Counted from the first letter of the stretch, positions 52,404 to 61,923 are shown. The stretch: 64,000 nucleotides of DNA from JAEUKA01 sp035328405 (GCA_035328405.1 DAOLIT010000020.1:1-64000); one strand, 5' to 3'. Numbers and translations: made by a program. Notes: a model not told the origin generated them from the sequence alone.

Positions 52404-54632
52404 GTGAACGTTCTTTGTACCAGTCGGATTTCGCACGTTGCGGTGTATGCGCGGGGCGCTGTCGTCACACGGCAAGTGGACGTGCCCAGCACCCAAGAAC
52501 TGGCAGATGGGGACGTGGAGCTTGTGATCCCGGACGTGACTGTGCGAAGCGAACCCGGCAGTTTTCGGGCACAACTTCCCGCCTGTGGGCGAACGATCAC
52601 ATCGATCGGAAGCGAGCTTGTGCCGCCAGCCAGCGGGCCGCTTGTCGAGACGGATGGCCGAAAACTCGACGCCCTGTCACACAAGATTCAGCGGGCGCGG
52701 TCCGAGATCGAACGGCTTGCAACCGAACAACGGCAGTTGCAAAGCCAATTCCCCGATCCCGCGCTGCGAACCACGTCGTTTTCGGAAAAAGTCGAAGACC
52801 GCATGGCCGATGCGATCGCGACCGTCGGACTTTTTTCTGAGGTGCAAGCGGAACTCGCGAAACAACAGCTCGCGCAGGAAGAAACGCTCGCGGAACTTCT
52901 GGAACAAAAGACCGCGCTTGAGCTGGCAAAGAATCAATCCTCGACGGCGCAACGGCCTGGGTCGGGGCAACCGACGCGCTCTGTCCGGGTGTTTTTGTCG
53001 GGAACGGGTCCGGTTTCGGAGCTTGTCGTGTCGTATGTGGTATCCGCTGCGCGGTTTTTTCCGGCGTATGCGCTGCGGCTCAAAGACGGTGGCAAGCGCG
53101 CGGTTTGGTCGATAGAAGCGCACGTCGCTCAACTCGGCGGCGAGGATTGGCAAGGGGTGCGGTTGGCGCTCTCGACGGCGGATTTGATTTACGACGCGCG
53201 GCTGCCCGAGCTTCCGTCGCTTCGGTTTGGGCGGGCACAACCGCCGGCCAAGCGCGGTTATCGTCCGCCACCCGATGGTCTCGACCGCTTGTTTGCGGGG
53301 TACGACCGGGGTTTTGCAAAAACCGACGAAGGGGCAGCCCTCGGCGGAAAACCGAAGACCGGCGCGCGACCCAAGAAAGCCCCAACCGATGTAGACGACA
53401 GCCTCAGCGACGAACCGACCTGGGCCACCAAGGCAGAGGCCGTCGAAGAAGAACTCGCGAAAAAAGGCCGCGCCGACACGTCGGGGGCCGATGGGTTTGT
53501 GGGAGGAATGCCACCGCCCCAAGAGGCCCCTTTCGCAAACGGGGATTTGCCAACCCGCACGGAGGCGGCAAAACCGCTGTCGAGAGAGCAGCTCCGATCA
53601 TTCTCTGCGGGAGCACCCCCACCCGCACCCCCAATGGCCCTGTCTGCCGCTCCGGGCTCGCCTGCGGCCCCGATGCGGAAATCGAAAAGCGCCATGCCGC
53701 GCGGCGGAGGAGGAGGCCCGTTTGATGAAGGAAGCGGGGCCGTGTTTGGGAGCGATGGACTCGGCAGTGAACCGGAAGCGCCCGAATCGAAAACGGAGCT
53801 GGAGCCGCAGGACACCTGGCTCGATTTTGACAACCTTCAGCTTGCAAACCCGGACGATGCGCGAACGCGCGGAAAACTTGCCAGGCGCAGCGACGATTTG
53901 GCCGCCAAGCACATCCGGCGGGCCACCCGAGCCATGGAGCAGCTTGAAACCCCGTCGGGTTTGACCGATCCGCTCACTTCGCGCGGCCAGTTCGATCATC
54001 GGTATGAAGCCGAAGGTCTGCTGGACATCGCATCCGACGGAAAACTGCACCGCGTCGCCATTCTTTCCGCAGAGGGTTCGCCGATGCTGCGCCTGGTCAC
54101 GGTGCCTCGCGAACGGGCCGAGGTGTATCGCGAGGTCGAGCTGCAAAATCCCTGCGGTGTCCCGCTTCTGAGCGGGCCGGTCGATGTTTTCGTCGAGGGC
54201 GCGTTGCTCACGACGGACGCGATCCAGCGCGTCGATCGCGGCGGCAGTCTGCGCATCGGAATGGGCGTCGAAGACCGGGTTCGCGTCGCCCGGAACGTGC
54301 GTGCCGAGGAAGAAAGCGCAGGTCTTTTGGGCGGTTCGACGGCGATGACGCACACCGTGACCCTCGAAATCCAGTCGGCGCTCGGGCAGCCCGCGCAATT
54401 GGAAGTGTTCGACAGGTGGCCCACCACCGAGGACAAGAACGTCACCCTGGAACTTGTGTACGAAAAACCGCCGCACACGCCGTATGACCAAGCCGACCGG
54501 GGTGCCCCGATTCGCAAAGGCATGAAGTGGCGTCTGTCGCTGCCTCCCGGCGGCAAAGCCAACATTGAATACCAATACCGCATCGTGTTCTCGGCCAAGA
54601 GCGAGCTTGTCGGAGGAAACCGCCGTGACTGA
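52404..54632 (+). CDS. DUF4140/DUF4139 (MuiA-type) protein, 742 aa
   Basis: The N-terminal DUF4140 module is visible in ISHVAVYARGAVVTRQVDV, followed by a coiled-coil (about 100-190) and the DUF4139 body (about 215-330, SELVVSYVVSAARFFPAYALRL, WQGVRLALSTADL), then a large low-complexity insert (about 330-480, Ala/Pro/Gly and acidic) and the C-terminal beta part. No signal peptide is seen. These proteins are related to the mucoidy inhibitor MuiA, with no known biochemical role. The GTG at 52404 is used as a GGGGGA lies close upstream; the open frame starts at 52302. The last eight bases overlap the next gene, a paralog. Confidence 0.75.
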   Translation: MNVLCTSRISHVAVYARGAVVTRQVDVPSTQELADGDVELVIPDVTVRSEPGSFRAQLPACGRTITSIGSELVPPASGPLVETDGRKLDALSHKIQRARSEIERLATEQRQLQSQFPDPALRTTSFSEKVEDRMADAIATVGLFSEVQAELAKQQLAQEETLAELLEQKTALELAKNQSSTAQRPGSGQPTRSVRVFLSGTGPVSELVVSYVVSAARFFPAYALRLKDGGKRAVWSIEAHVAQLGGEDWQGVRLALSTADLIYDARLPELPSLRFGRAQPPAKRGYRPPPDGLDRLFAGYDRGFAKTDEGAALGGKPKTGARPKKAPTDVDDSLSDEPTWATKAEAVEEELAKKGRADTSGADGFVGGMPPPQEAPFANGDLPTRTEAAKPLSREQLRSFSAGAPPPAPPMALSAAPGSPAAPMRKSKSAMPRGGGGGPFDEGSGAVFGSDGLGSEPEAPESKTELEPQDTWLDFDNLQLANPDDARTRGKLARRSDDLAAKHIRRATRAMEQLETPSGLTDPLTSRGQFDHRYEAEGLLDIASDGKLHRVAILSAEGSPMLRLVTVPRERAEVYREVELQNPCGVPLLSGPVDVFVEGALLTTDAIQRVDRGGSLRIGMGVEDRVRVARNVRAEEESAGLLGGSTAMTHTVTLEIQSALGQPAQLEVFDRWPTTEDKNVTLELVYEKPPHTPYDQADRGAPIRKGMKWRLSLPPGGKANIEYQYRIVFSAKSELVGGNRRD

Positions 54633-56211
54633 CTCCATCGCACAAACCGAACCATCGCGTGTCGAAGTCGAGAGCCGCCCCGTGCGCGTGACTTTTTTCG
54701 AGGACCGCGCCGAAGTGTTCCGAACCGGAAAAGCCCGCGTCCCGAGCGGCACGATCACCTTGAGCGTTCGCGGCGTCACCGCGCTCGTCGATGACAAAAG
54801 CGTACAGCCTCGCATCTTGGGGGACGCCAAACTGTTGTCCGCGCGCGTCTGCCGGCGCATCCACGAAACGCAGGCCGGCACAGACCAGGACCTCCGCGAC
54901 ACCGAAACCGACCAAAAGCGGGCTCGCATTCGCAGAACCGTCGCTGAACGCACGCTCGAAGCTGCGCAGGTCCACGAAGCCCGCACGGTCCAGTTGGTTG
55001 TGGCGTGGATGACGGCGCTCGGGCGTGTGCCTCGCGGGGCCGTATCCACGTTGTCCGGTTGGCGCGCCGCCTTTTCGCACCTTCTGTCTGCGCAAAAAGA
55101 CGCGCTCGACAGAACCAGCGCAGCAGCAATCGAACTCTCCGACGCCAAAGAAGACGAACAGCGCGCCCGCCTGCGTTACGAAGCCGCGCGCAAAGTCCGG
55201 CCCAAAAAGGAATCCACCGTCGAAATCCAAGTCGCCGTTCCCCAAGCCACCGAGCTGTCCTTCGAGCTGACCTACATCACTCCCTGTGCTTTGTGGCGCC
55301 CCGAACACACCGCGAAATTGGCGCAACATTCCGACGGCAGTTCCAGTTTGCACATCACCACCCAAGCCGTTTTGTGGCAACGCTGCGGCGAGGAGTGGAC
55401 CCAGGTCAGTTGCCGCTTTTCCACCGCCCGTCCGGCCCAACATGCCTCGCCGCCGCTTTTGTCCGATGATGTCCTGCGCCTGCGCCGCAAAACCGACTCC
55501 GAGCGCAAAGTCATCGTCGTCGAGGCTCGCGAGCAGAGCATCACCGTTGCAGGTCTTGCGCGCGGCGGGCAAAAAGTCGAAGAGATGCCCGGCGTCGATG
55601 ACGGCGGCGAGCCCCTCGTCTTCGAGGCGGCGCGCCCTTTGACCCTGGCCTCCAACGGCCAACCCGTCCGCGTCGAAATCTCCCGAAGCACCATGGCCGC
55701 CCAAGTCGAGCGCGTCGTGTTTCCCGAGCGAGGCATCGCCGCTCACCTGCGTGCAACGGCCACCCTGCAAGGTGCCACGCCCCTGCTCGCCGGCCCGGTC
55801 GTCCTTGTGCGCGGCACCGAGCTATGTGGCCGAAGTCGCACCGCTTTCGTGGGTCGCGGCGAGCCCTTCGAGCTGGGTTTCGGTCCCGATGACGCCATCC
55901 GCGTCCGTCGCCACATCAGCGAGGAACGCGACCAAAGCACCCTCACCGGCACCCAGCGCGTGGGCCGCACCGTCAAACTCTACGTCAGCAACCTCAGCGC
56001 CACCTCGCGCAGAGTGCTCATCACCGAACGCATTCCTGTCAGCGAAATCCGCGAAATCGAGATCGTGGTCAAGCAGACCAGCGGCATGCGTTGGGACGGC
56101 AAAGACGGCTTCGCTCACTTCGATCTCGACCTGTCCCCCCAAGGCCAAAAGGAGCTCCTGCTCACCTACCAAATCGAAGCCCCCAGCCGAGTCCAGCTCC
56201 CCCCCGCATAG
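54625..56211 (+). CDS. DUF4140/DUF4139 (MuiA-type) protein, 528 aa, paralog
   Basis: A shorter relative of the preceding gene. DUF4140 part: RVTFFEDRAEVFRTGKA; a coiled coil (about 70-185); then DUF4139 part: ELSFELTYITPCALWRPEH and C-terminal ELLLTYQIEAPS. It lacks the low-complexity insert. The GTG at 54625 is preceded by GGAGG with an eight-base gap; the gene overlaps the end of the first by eight bases, so translation is coupled and the two products may form a hetero-oligomer. Function unknown. Confidence 0.8.
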   Translation: MTDSIAQTEPSRVEVESRPVRVTFFEDRAEVFRTGKARVPSGTITLSVRGVTALVDDKSVQPRILGDAKLLSARVCRRIHETQAGTDQDLRDTETDQKRARIRRTVAERTLEAAQVHEARTVQLVVAWMTALGRVPRGAVSTLSGWRAAFSHLLSAQKDALDRTSAAAIELSDAKEDEQRARLRYEAARKVRPKKESTVEIQVAVPQATELSFELTYITPCALWRPEHTAKLAQHSDGSSSLHITTQAVLWQRCGEEWTQVSCRFSTARPAQHASPPLLSDDVLRLRRKTDSERKVIVVEAREQSITVAGLARGGQKVEEMPGVDDGGEPLVFEAARPLTLASNGQPVRVEISRSTMAAQVERVVFPERGIAAHLRATATLQGATPLLAGPVVLVRGTELCGRSRTAFVGRGEPFELGFGPDDAIRVRRHISEERDQSTLTGTQRVGRTVKLYVSNLSATSRRVLITERIPVSEIREIEIVVKQTSGMRWDGKDGFAHFDLDLSPQGQKELLLTYQIEAPSRVQLPPA

Positions 56212-56220
56212 TGCGCGCAA

Positions 56221-56409
56221 GCCCCACCCCGATTGCCCGAGCCCCCACCCCGATTGCCCTAAGACCCACGCAAATTGCCCTAAGCCCCACGCAAATTGCC
56301 CTAAGCCCCACGCAAATTGCCCGAGCCCCCTCGCAAATTGCCCGAGCCCCCACACAAATTGCCCTAAGCCCCACGCAAATTGCCCGAGCCCCCACCCCGA
56401 TTGCCCTAA
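56221..56409. repeat. 21-bp tandem repeat, 9 units
   Basis: Nine consecutive 21-base units, about 75-100 percent alike. They mix two centre types (ACCCCGATT and ACGCAAATT) and two ends (CCCTAA and CCCGAG). It lies immediately after the second DUF4139 gene and before the lipoprotein gene. Because the unit is 21 bases, minus-strand frames stay open and give apparent ORFs with a repeated RAIxVG pattern; these are not considered genes. No unique spacers, so not CRISPR. A hairpin-prone CCCCG...GGGG lies just after it. Confidence 0.9.
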
Positions 56410-56498
56410 GCCCCGCCTTGTGGGGTGGCCGCCAAACTTGACGAGGAAGAAGGGTTTTGGCAGGGTCCTTCGGGTTGCATGTGCGGAAGGACCGTTTG

Positions 56499-57689
56499 AT
56501 GAAAGCTCTCTTTTCTCTGCTGGGCTTGTGTTTGTGGTTGCCGGGTTTGCTGGGCGGTTGCGCCTTGCGTCCACCGGTCGATGCGAATGGATTGCCGCGA
56601 GTTTCGCGGTACACGAACTCGATTCAGCTCGATTTCTTGCTGGGTCAATACAAGCAGGTCGCGCAGAAGTCGGCGTCGCCGGGGTCGCCAAGCGCGGGGT
56701 CGCTGCTGGAAAAAGCGTGCCTGGGCTGGGAGCGCACGGTGTTCGACCTGCACGGCGCGCGGCTGTATCCAAGCCTTTTGCGGCAATCTCCCGAGACGCT
56801 GATGCTTGAGCAGGTGTTTGTGGATTTGCCCCTGGCGATCCAGCGAAACCCGCGCCCGGCGGCTTGCGATGGGGAGGCGGCGCTCACGGACGGGGCACAA
56901 ACGGCTGCCTTGGCGACGAACCCGGTGTTGGCGCAAAACGCCACGCAGGGGCAACCGCAGGGGCAAGCCATGCAGCCCGCGCAGCCGAACTTGCCGAATC
57001 CACTGCCGACCGGTTCCGCCGGAACGCCTGCATCGCCTGCATCTGCATCAACCGTTCCGCCGCTTCCAGCCACGGCCTCCGCGACCGCCCCCGGCGCTGA
57101 GAACGCCGCTTCCATTCAAACGGGCGGCCAACCCGCAGAAGCGGTTTCGGGACGTGCGGAACCAGCGATGGTCCTGGGCGGGTTGGGCACGGCAGCTCGC
57201 CAAGACCCCGTGGTTCAAGAACGCGCAGCACTGGCTCGGTTGCGGGCGGCGTTGTCTTTGCCGACGCTTCCACCGGCTTTTCAGACCGAGCAAGCGGTTG
57301 CGACGCGGCTCGATCCGACGTTGCCGTTGCCGCCGCCTGCGTCGGTGGATCTCCCAGTGCTGGCGGAATTGGCGGAAAGCGATTTGCCCGGCGTACGTTT
57401 GCGGGCGCGGTTTCATCGGGTCGGCCTGTGTACCCTCGCGGTGGAAGCCGCCGATCGCAACCAACAGACCCAAAGCACCGACCCGCACAAGACCTCACCT
57501 TTCGACCCGGCGCTGTGCGGAGGGGGACCCGGCACCAGTTTGCGGCTGGCGCAGCGGAAGCTTTTGCGGTCGCTTCTTGTGACGTGGCGGGTGCGGCGAA
57601 GTGAGCCGTTCGCAGATTTTGTCGGCTACCTGGCAAGCTTTGTAACCCGCGACAATCCTGTGCTGGATGGGCCGCGCACCTCGCGCTAA
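56499..57689 (+). CDS. Hypothetical lipoprotein with Ala/Pro/Gln linker, 396 aa
   Basis: Lipoprotein signal with lipobox GGCA (Cys near 21). The N-terminal domain (about 25-135) and a C-terminal domain (about 240-390) are separated by a disordered Ala/Pro/Gln/Thr-rich linker (about 140-225). No catalytic motif is recognised. The ATG at 56499 follows AAGGA with a seven- to eight-base spacing. It lies about 90 bases after the 21-bp repeat. It stops just before the rpsA-like gene leader on the same strand. Function unknown. Confidence 0.6.
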   Translation: MKALFSLLGLCLWLPGLLGGCALRPPVDANGLPRVSRYTNSIQLDFLLGQYKQVAQKSASPGSPSAGSLLEKACLGWERTVFDLHGARLYPSLLRQSPETLMLEQVFVDLPLAIQRNPRPAACDGEAALTDGAQTAALATNPVLAQNATQGQPQGQAMQPAQPNLPNPLPTGSAGTPASPASASTVPPLPATASATAPGAENAASIQTGGQPAEAVSGRAEPAMVLGGLGTAARQDPVVQERAALARLRAALSLPTLPPAFQTEQAVATRLDPTLPLPPPASVDLPVLAELAESDLPGVRLRARFHRVGLCTLAVEAADRNQQTQSTDPHKTSPFDPALCGGGPGTSLRLAQRKLLRSLLVTWRVRRSEPFADFVGYLASFVTRDNPVLDGPRTSR

Positions 57690-57879
57690 CACGGTTTTCC
57701 ATGCTAAGGTGCGTTACCGGTTTCCCTTGCTTTTGGACCCAAGCTGTTCCAAGAAACAGCCGCACAAAAGGGCAAACTCGAGGAATCAAACACAGCAACC
57801 GTTTGCCAAACTGCCTGCAAGGCGAACCCATTTTCTGAACGTCACGTTCCGTTTCGGCCACGAAGGAGCTTTTCTTCTC

Positions 57880-59925
57880 ATGCGAAAGCCGCCGCTCCGC
57901 AGTCCCAGGGATTACCTCACGCAACCTGAGACCCAACATCGATACCTCATGAATGAAACCGCCCGCGGTGGCCAGGCCGTCGCCACGGGCGAGTCTTTTG
58001 CCGAACTGTTCGAGGCCTCTCTTCGATCGGAAAAACGCGCCGTCGCCAAACGGGACCCCGAGGTCGGCGAGCTGGTGCAAGGCGAAATCGTGCAGATTGG
58101 GGCGGAATATGCCTTTCTTGACATCGGCGGCAAATCGGAAGCGATGATTTCGCTCGACGAGCTGCGTGGCGAAGACGGCGAGCTGACCGTGCGCATCGGC
58201 GACAAACTGGAAGGTCACGTCATCGGTTCAGTTGGAAAAGACGGAGGCCTGCTGATCAGTGGCCGCCTTCAAAAAGGTGCGGGCCTTTCAGACCAAATTC
58301 GTGCGTCGTTCCGTCAGGGCACGCCCGTTCAAGGTCTTGTGACCGGTGTGAACAAGGGCGGTTTGGATGTGGATTTGGGCGGCGTGCGCGCGTTTTTGCC
58401 GTCGTCGCAGATTGAATTGCGGTACTGCCAAGATCCTTCGATCTATCTGGGCAAGGCGCTGGCGCTGAAAATCAGCCGCATCAGCGAGGAAAGCCGACAG
58501 GTGATTGTGTCTCGGCGGGCCGTGCTGGAAACCGAACAGCGGGCGCTGTCGGACGAGAACCGGGCGCGGCTGAAAATCGGCGAGCGATACACGGGCGTCA
58601 TCGTGATGATGCAAGAACCGAGCGCGCTCGTGGACATTGGTGGCCTCGACGGAAGCGTTCCGACAAACGAGCTTTACCAAGCGGCGCGGCAATGCGGACG
58701 CGACGAAAACTCGATCAAAGTGGGCCAGCGCGTGGATGTGGAGGTCGTCAAGCTGGACGAAGTGCGACCTGGGCACGACCACCTGCACCACAGTTTTCAA
58801 GGCAACCTGCGGATTGGTCTGTCGCTGAAAGGTCTTCTGGCCGATCCGATGGCGGAAGCTCTGTCCACGTTGTCCGAAGGCGAACGAGTCAAAGGTCGAA
58901 TCGTGCGGCTTGAACCGTTTGGCGGGTTTGTGGAAATTCGCAGTGGTGTCGAGGCACTCATTCACATTTCGCTCATGGCCGAGCGGCACATCACGCATCC
59001 GCGCGAGATCTTGCAGCTTGGCCAAGAAATCACGGCGACCGTGGTCAGCCTGGACCGGGAACGTCGGCGCATCGGTCTTTCGCTCATCGAAGAAGCGCGT
59101 GCCGCCCAAGCCCAAGTGGCTCAAACCCTGACGGCGGGGGATCGGCTGAAGGCGCGCATCGAGCGGTGCGAAAGCAACGGCTTGATTGTGCGTGTCATGG
59201 TGCCGAACGTGCTGCCGACGACGTATCCGCGCGGCTTGATCCCGAATGCGGAAATCGGCGTCCCGCGAGGCACGGACCTCAAGAAGATGTTTCAGATTGG
59301 GCGGGAAGTGCTCGCGCAAGTGATGAGCGTGGATGGCGAAGGCCGGGTGCGTTTGTCGATTCGGCTCATCGCAGAAGCACCGGCTGCGGCGGCGCAAGAA
59401 GGAACCCAAGAAACAGCGGCGGATTCTGCCGCAGTGGCCGCGCCCCAAACCGTTGCGCAAACCCAAGGTGCAGAAGCCCCAAGCCAGGCTACGGCGGCCT
59501 CCGAGACGGGTGTGGGAACAGCACCTTCCTCCGCTTCCAGCGAAACCCCGAAAAGCAAGCCTCGTGCGACTCGTGCCAAGAAGACCAAGGCCGTTGAGGA
59601 ACCCACGGCAGCCAGCGCGGAAACGCCCGTGCAACCTGTGGATGCAGAAAAGACGCCGGCCCGCAAAACCACCAGAGCCAAAACCAAAGCGACCGAGCCC
59701 AAAAAGGAAGCGGATGCCCAGCCCGCTGCGGCACCCAAAGCCGAAACAGCGAGCGGCACGACCTCGACTCGGCGGAAAAAAGCTGCATCCAAGGATGAAG
59801 CACCGTCTTTGGCGTCGGTTCCGGCGGTTGTCGAGACTCCCGCTGTTCCCGCTGCGCCCTCTGTCCCAGCCATCGCTGCACCTGCCGAGCCCGTCGCCAA
59901 AAAACGAGTTCGCAAATCCGCGTAA
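57880..59925 (+). CDS. rpsA: S1-domain RNA-binding protein, 30S ribosomal protein S1-like
   Basis: About 681 aa. Five S1-like OB-fold domains can be seen, opening with GELVQGEIVQIG, GTPVQGLVTGVNK, GERYTGVIVMM, GERVKGRIVRLEPFGGFVEI and a diverged AGDRLKARIERC. The N-terminal SFAELFEASL is typical of S1-type proteins. It would bind mRNA at the 30S subunit or act as an RNA chaperone. The last 175 or so residues are Ala/Thr/Pro/Lys rich with basic SPKK-like pieces (TPKSKPRATRAKK), not found in E. coli S1. The ATG at 57880 follows AAGGAG by 12 bases; 57949 is an alternative. S1 with this tail is a guess; other S1 proteins are possible. Confidence 0.8.
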   Translation: MRKPPLRSPRDYLTQPETQHRYLMNETARGGQAVATGESFAELFEASLRSEKRAVAKRDPEVGELVQGEIVQIGAEYAFLDIGGKSEAMISLDELRGEDGELTVRIGDKLEGHVIGSVGKDGGLLISGRLQKGAGLSDQIRASFRQGTPVQGLVTGVNKGGLDVDLGGVRAFLPSSQIELRYCQDPSIYLGKALALKISRISEESRQVIVSRRAVLETEQRALSDENRARLKIGERYTGVIVMMQEPSALVDIGGLDGSVPTNELYQAARQCGRDENSIKVGQRVDVEVVKLDEVRPGHDHLHHSFQGNLRIGLSLKGLLADPMAEALSTLSEGERVKGRIVRLEPFGGFVEIRSGVEALIHISLMAERHITHPREILQLGQEITATVVSLDRERRRIGLSLIEEARAAQAQVAQTLTAGDRLKARIERCESNGLIVRVMVPNVLPTTYPRGLIPNAEIGVPRGTDLKKMFQIGREVLAQVMSVDGEGRVRLSIRLIAEAPAAAAQEGTQETAADSAAVAAPQTVAQTQGAEAPSQATAASETGVGTAPSSASSETPKSKPRATRAKKTKAVEEPTAASAETPVQPVDAEKTPARKTTRAKTKATEPKKEADAQPAAAPKAETASGTTSTRRKKAASKDEAPSLASVPAVVETPAVPAAPSVPAIAAPAEPVAKKRVRKSA

Positions 59926-59964
59926 GTCAAGCCCCTCCATGGCTGCCCTGTGTCGGGCCGACGA

Positions 59965-60369
59965 TCATGAGGCTTTGTTTTTGTCGTCCCAGAGCATCGG
60001 TTGCCACAGTTCGACTTTGTTGCCATCGGGATCGAGCACCCAGGCAAAACGCCCGTTTTCGTGGCTTTCGGGTCCGCTGACGATGGTCACGCCGTTTTGG
60101 CGCAGCTGCGCGAGCATCTCGTCCAGGTTGTCCACCCGGTAGTTGACCATGAAGCTCGCGGCGCTTGGAGCGAACCACTGCGAGTCTTTTTCGGCGACGT
60201 GCCACACGGTCAGCCCGCGATCGTCGGCTTTGTCGTCGGGCCACTTCAAAATTGCGCCGCCCCAGTCTTCCAAAGACAGCCCCAAATTCTTCGCATACCA
60301 GTCCGCAAGGGCTTTTGTGTCCGATTGGGTTTTGAAAAACACACCACCTATGCCAGTGACTTTTGCCAT
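59965..60369 (-). CDS. VOC-family (glyoxalase/bleomycin-resistance fold) protein
   Basis: 134 aa. Two beta-alpha-beta-beta-beta units of the vicinal-oxygen-chelate fold: IGGVFFKTQSDTKALADWY at the start and FAWVLDPDGNKVELWQP at the end, with the usual metal-site Glu in VELW. Substrate unknown; members include glyoxalase I, dioxygenases and resistance proteins. It is convergent with the rpsA-like gene and divergent from the AmmeMemoRadiSam cluster. Confidence 0.85.
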   Translation of the reverse strand: MAKVTGIGGVFFKTQSDTKALADWYAKNLGLSLEDWGGAILKWPDDKADDRGLTVWHVAEKDSQWFAPSAASFMVNYRVDNLDEMLAQLRQNGVTIVSGPESHENGRFAWVLDPDGNKVELWQPMLWDDKNKAS

Positions 60370-60526
60370 GTCGGCAGACTAACACCCAAACCCACATGGA
60401 CCGCAACCCCTCTTCCACGTTCGGAGAACGGCTGGCGAAGGGGCGCAAACCCTTTTGGACACTGTGGGGAAAAGACCCTTGGATGGGGGGATTGCTGTTT
60501 TGGGTGGAAATGGGCACGGTATCTGT

Positions 60527-61369
60527 ATGCAGACCGGATTCCGTCCTCCGGCAGTGGCCGGGCTGTTTTATCCTCGGGAACCAGACAGGCTGAGAAACAC
60601 GGTCGAGGCGTTTGTCTTGTCGGGGTCTTCCGCGCCTGCACCTGGGTCCGGGGCTCTTTCTGCGCAAGGCCGGGCGGAGTTTCCCAAGGCGCTCATCGTG
60701 CCGCACGCGGGTTTTGTGTATTCGGGGCCCATCGCAGGCAGTGCGTATGCGCTGTGGCAAGGCGGGGAGCACATCGAACGGGTGGTGCTGATTGGGCCGT
60801 CTCATCGGGTGTTTCTGCGCGGTATGGCGGGGCCGGGTGTGTCGGCGATGCGGACACCACTCGGAGACGTGCCGGTCGATGCGGAGGCCTTTTCGCGTGT
60901 GCCGCATGTGTCCAGCCAGCCTCGCGCGCACGCCCAGGAACATTCGCTGGAAGTGCAGCTTCCGTTTTTGCAAGTGGTGCTGCCTCGAGCAAAGGTGGTG
61001 CCGATGGTGTGCGGGGAAGCAAGTCCTGCGGAGGTGGGAGCCGTGCTCGAAGCGTTGTGGGGCGGGCGAGAAACGGTGGTGCTGGTCAGCTCGGATTTGT
61101 CGCACTACTTGCCGTACAGAGAAGCGCAGGCGGTCGATCGACAGACAGCGGAGCACATCGTGTCACCGCAAAGTCAAACAGGGGATATTTTGCCGGACCA
61201 GGCGTGCGGGTGCAGCGGCGTGAATGGGCTTTTGTGGCTCGCGGGAAGGAAAAAGTTGCGGGCTCGGTTGCTCGATTTGAGAAACTCGGGGGACACGGCG
61301 GGGGACAAGGACCGGGTCGTGGGATACGGGGCGTTCGCTTTTTTTGAAACGCGAGGGGAAACATGCTGA
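60527..61369 (+). CDS. amrB: AmmeMemoRadiSam system protein B (MEMO1 family)
   Basis: 280 aa. MEMO fold resembling class III extradiol dioxygenases: PHAGFVYSGPIAG, IGPSHRV, AQEHSLEVQLPFLQ, SSDLSHYLPY and CGCSGVNG hold the conserved His/Cys positions. The human homologue is MEMO1; in bacteria the role is unknown, but the gene is usually with AMMECR1 and a radical SAM protein. The ATG at 60527 is inferred from the conserved N-terminus (FRPPAVAGLFYP). It overlaps the AMMECR1 gene by seven bases. Confidence 0.9.
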   Translation: MQTGFRPPAVAGLFYPREPDRLRNTVEAFVLSGSSAPAPGSGALSAQGRAEFPKALIVPHAGFVYSGPIAGSAYALWQGGEHIERVVLIGPSHRVFLRGMAGPGVSAMRTPLGDVPVDAEAFSRVPHVSSQPRAHAQEHSLEVQLPFLQVVLPRAKVVPMVCGEASPAEVGAVLEALWGGRETVVLVSSDLSHYLPYREAQAVDRQTAEHIVSPQSQTGDILPDQACGCSGVNGLLWLAGRKKLRARLLDLRNSGDTAGDKDRVVGYGAFAFFETRGETC

Positions 61370-61923
61370 CGGATGCGCAAGGTCTTTCGTTGTGCCGTTT
61401 GGCTCGGGCGGCGATCACAGAAGCACTGGGCGGGTCGGCTGCCGTACTGCCGAAAGGGGATGTGTTCTTGGCACCGGGGGCGTGTTTTGTGACGCTGCAT
61501 CGGAACGGAATGTTGCACGGCTGCATTGGGAGTCTTGTGGCACACAGACCCCTCGCAGAGGATGTGGTGGATAACGCCGTCTCGGCGGCATTTCGGGACC
61601 CGCGCGCGACGGAGCTGCGGCCCTCGGATGAACAGAACCTGACGGTCGAGGTGTCCGTGCTATCGCCGATGGAGCGGATTGTGGCCCACAACAAAGAGGA
61701 GGCGCTGGCGCAACTTGTGCCAGGGGAACATGGGGTGGTGCTTCAACACGGAAACAAGCGGGGGACGTTTTTGCCGCAGGTGTGGAAAGACCTGCCGGAC
61801 AAATCGGTGTTCTGGCGCGAGCTTTTGCGCAAAGCGGGCCTGCCGCCGGGCTTTGACAGTCCTGACCTTCAGGTTTTTCGCTACACAGTGAAAAAATGGC
61901 GTGAGGAGCCGCCTTGTCCATGA
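61363..61923 (+). CDS. amrA: AmmeMemoRadiSam system protein A (AMMECR1 family)
   Basis: 186 aa, usual length. The AMMECR1 signature LHGCIGSL (about residues 51-58) and ARDP-like AFRDPRATELRPS are present, with VEVSVLSPMERI and a HGVVLQHGNKRGTFLPQVW segment. The fold is known from structures but the biochemical activity is unresolved. It overlaps the MEMO gene by seven bases and the radical SAM gene by four (ATGA), so all three are translated together. Confidence 0.9.
   Translation: MLTDAQGLSLCRLARAAITEALGGSAAVLPKGDVFLAPGACFVTLHRNGMLHGCIGSLVAHRPLAEDVVDNAVSAAFRDPRATELRPSDEQNLTVEVSVLSPMERIVAHNKEEALAQLVPGEHGVVLQHGNKRGTFLPQVWKDLPDKSVFWRELLRKAGLPPGFDSPDLQVFRYTVKKWREEPPCP

Noticed and set aside
56221..56409. 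Possible CRISPR array
   Set aside because: Units are contiguous with no unique spacers and no Cas genes nearby.
56162..56614. Minus-strand open frame with repeated RAIxVG units
   Set aside because: It arises because the 21-bp repeat keeps the frame open; no ribosome site and no known family.
58288..59940. A 550-aa minus-strand open frame
   Set aside because: Antisense to the S1-domain gene; composition is shadow-like.
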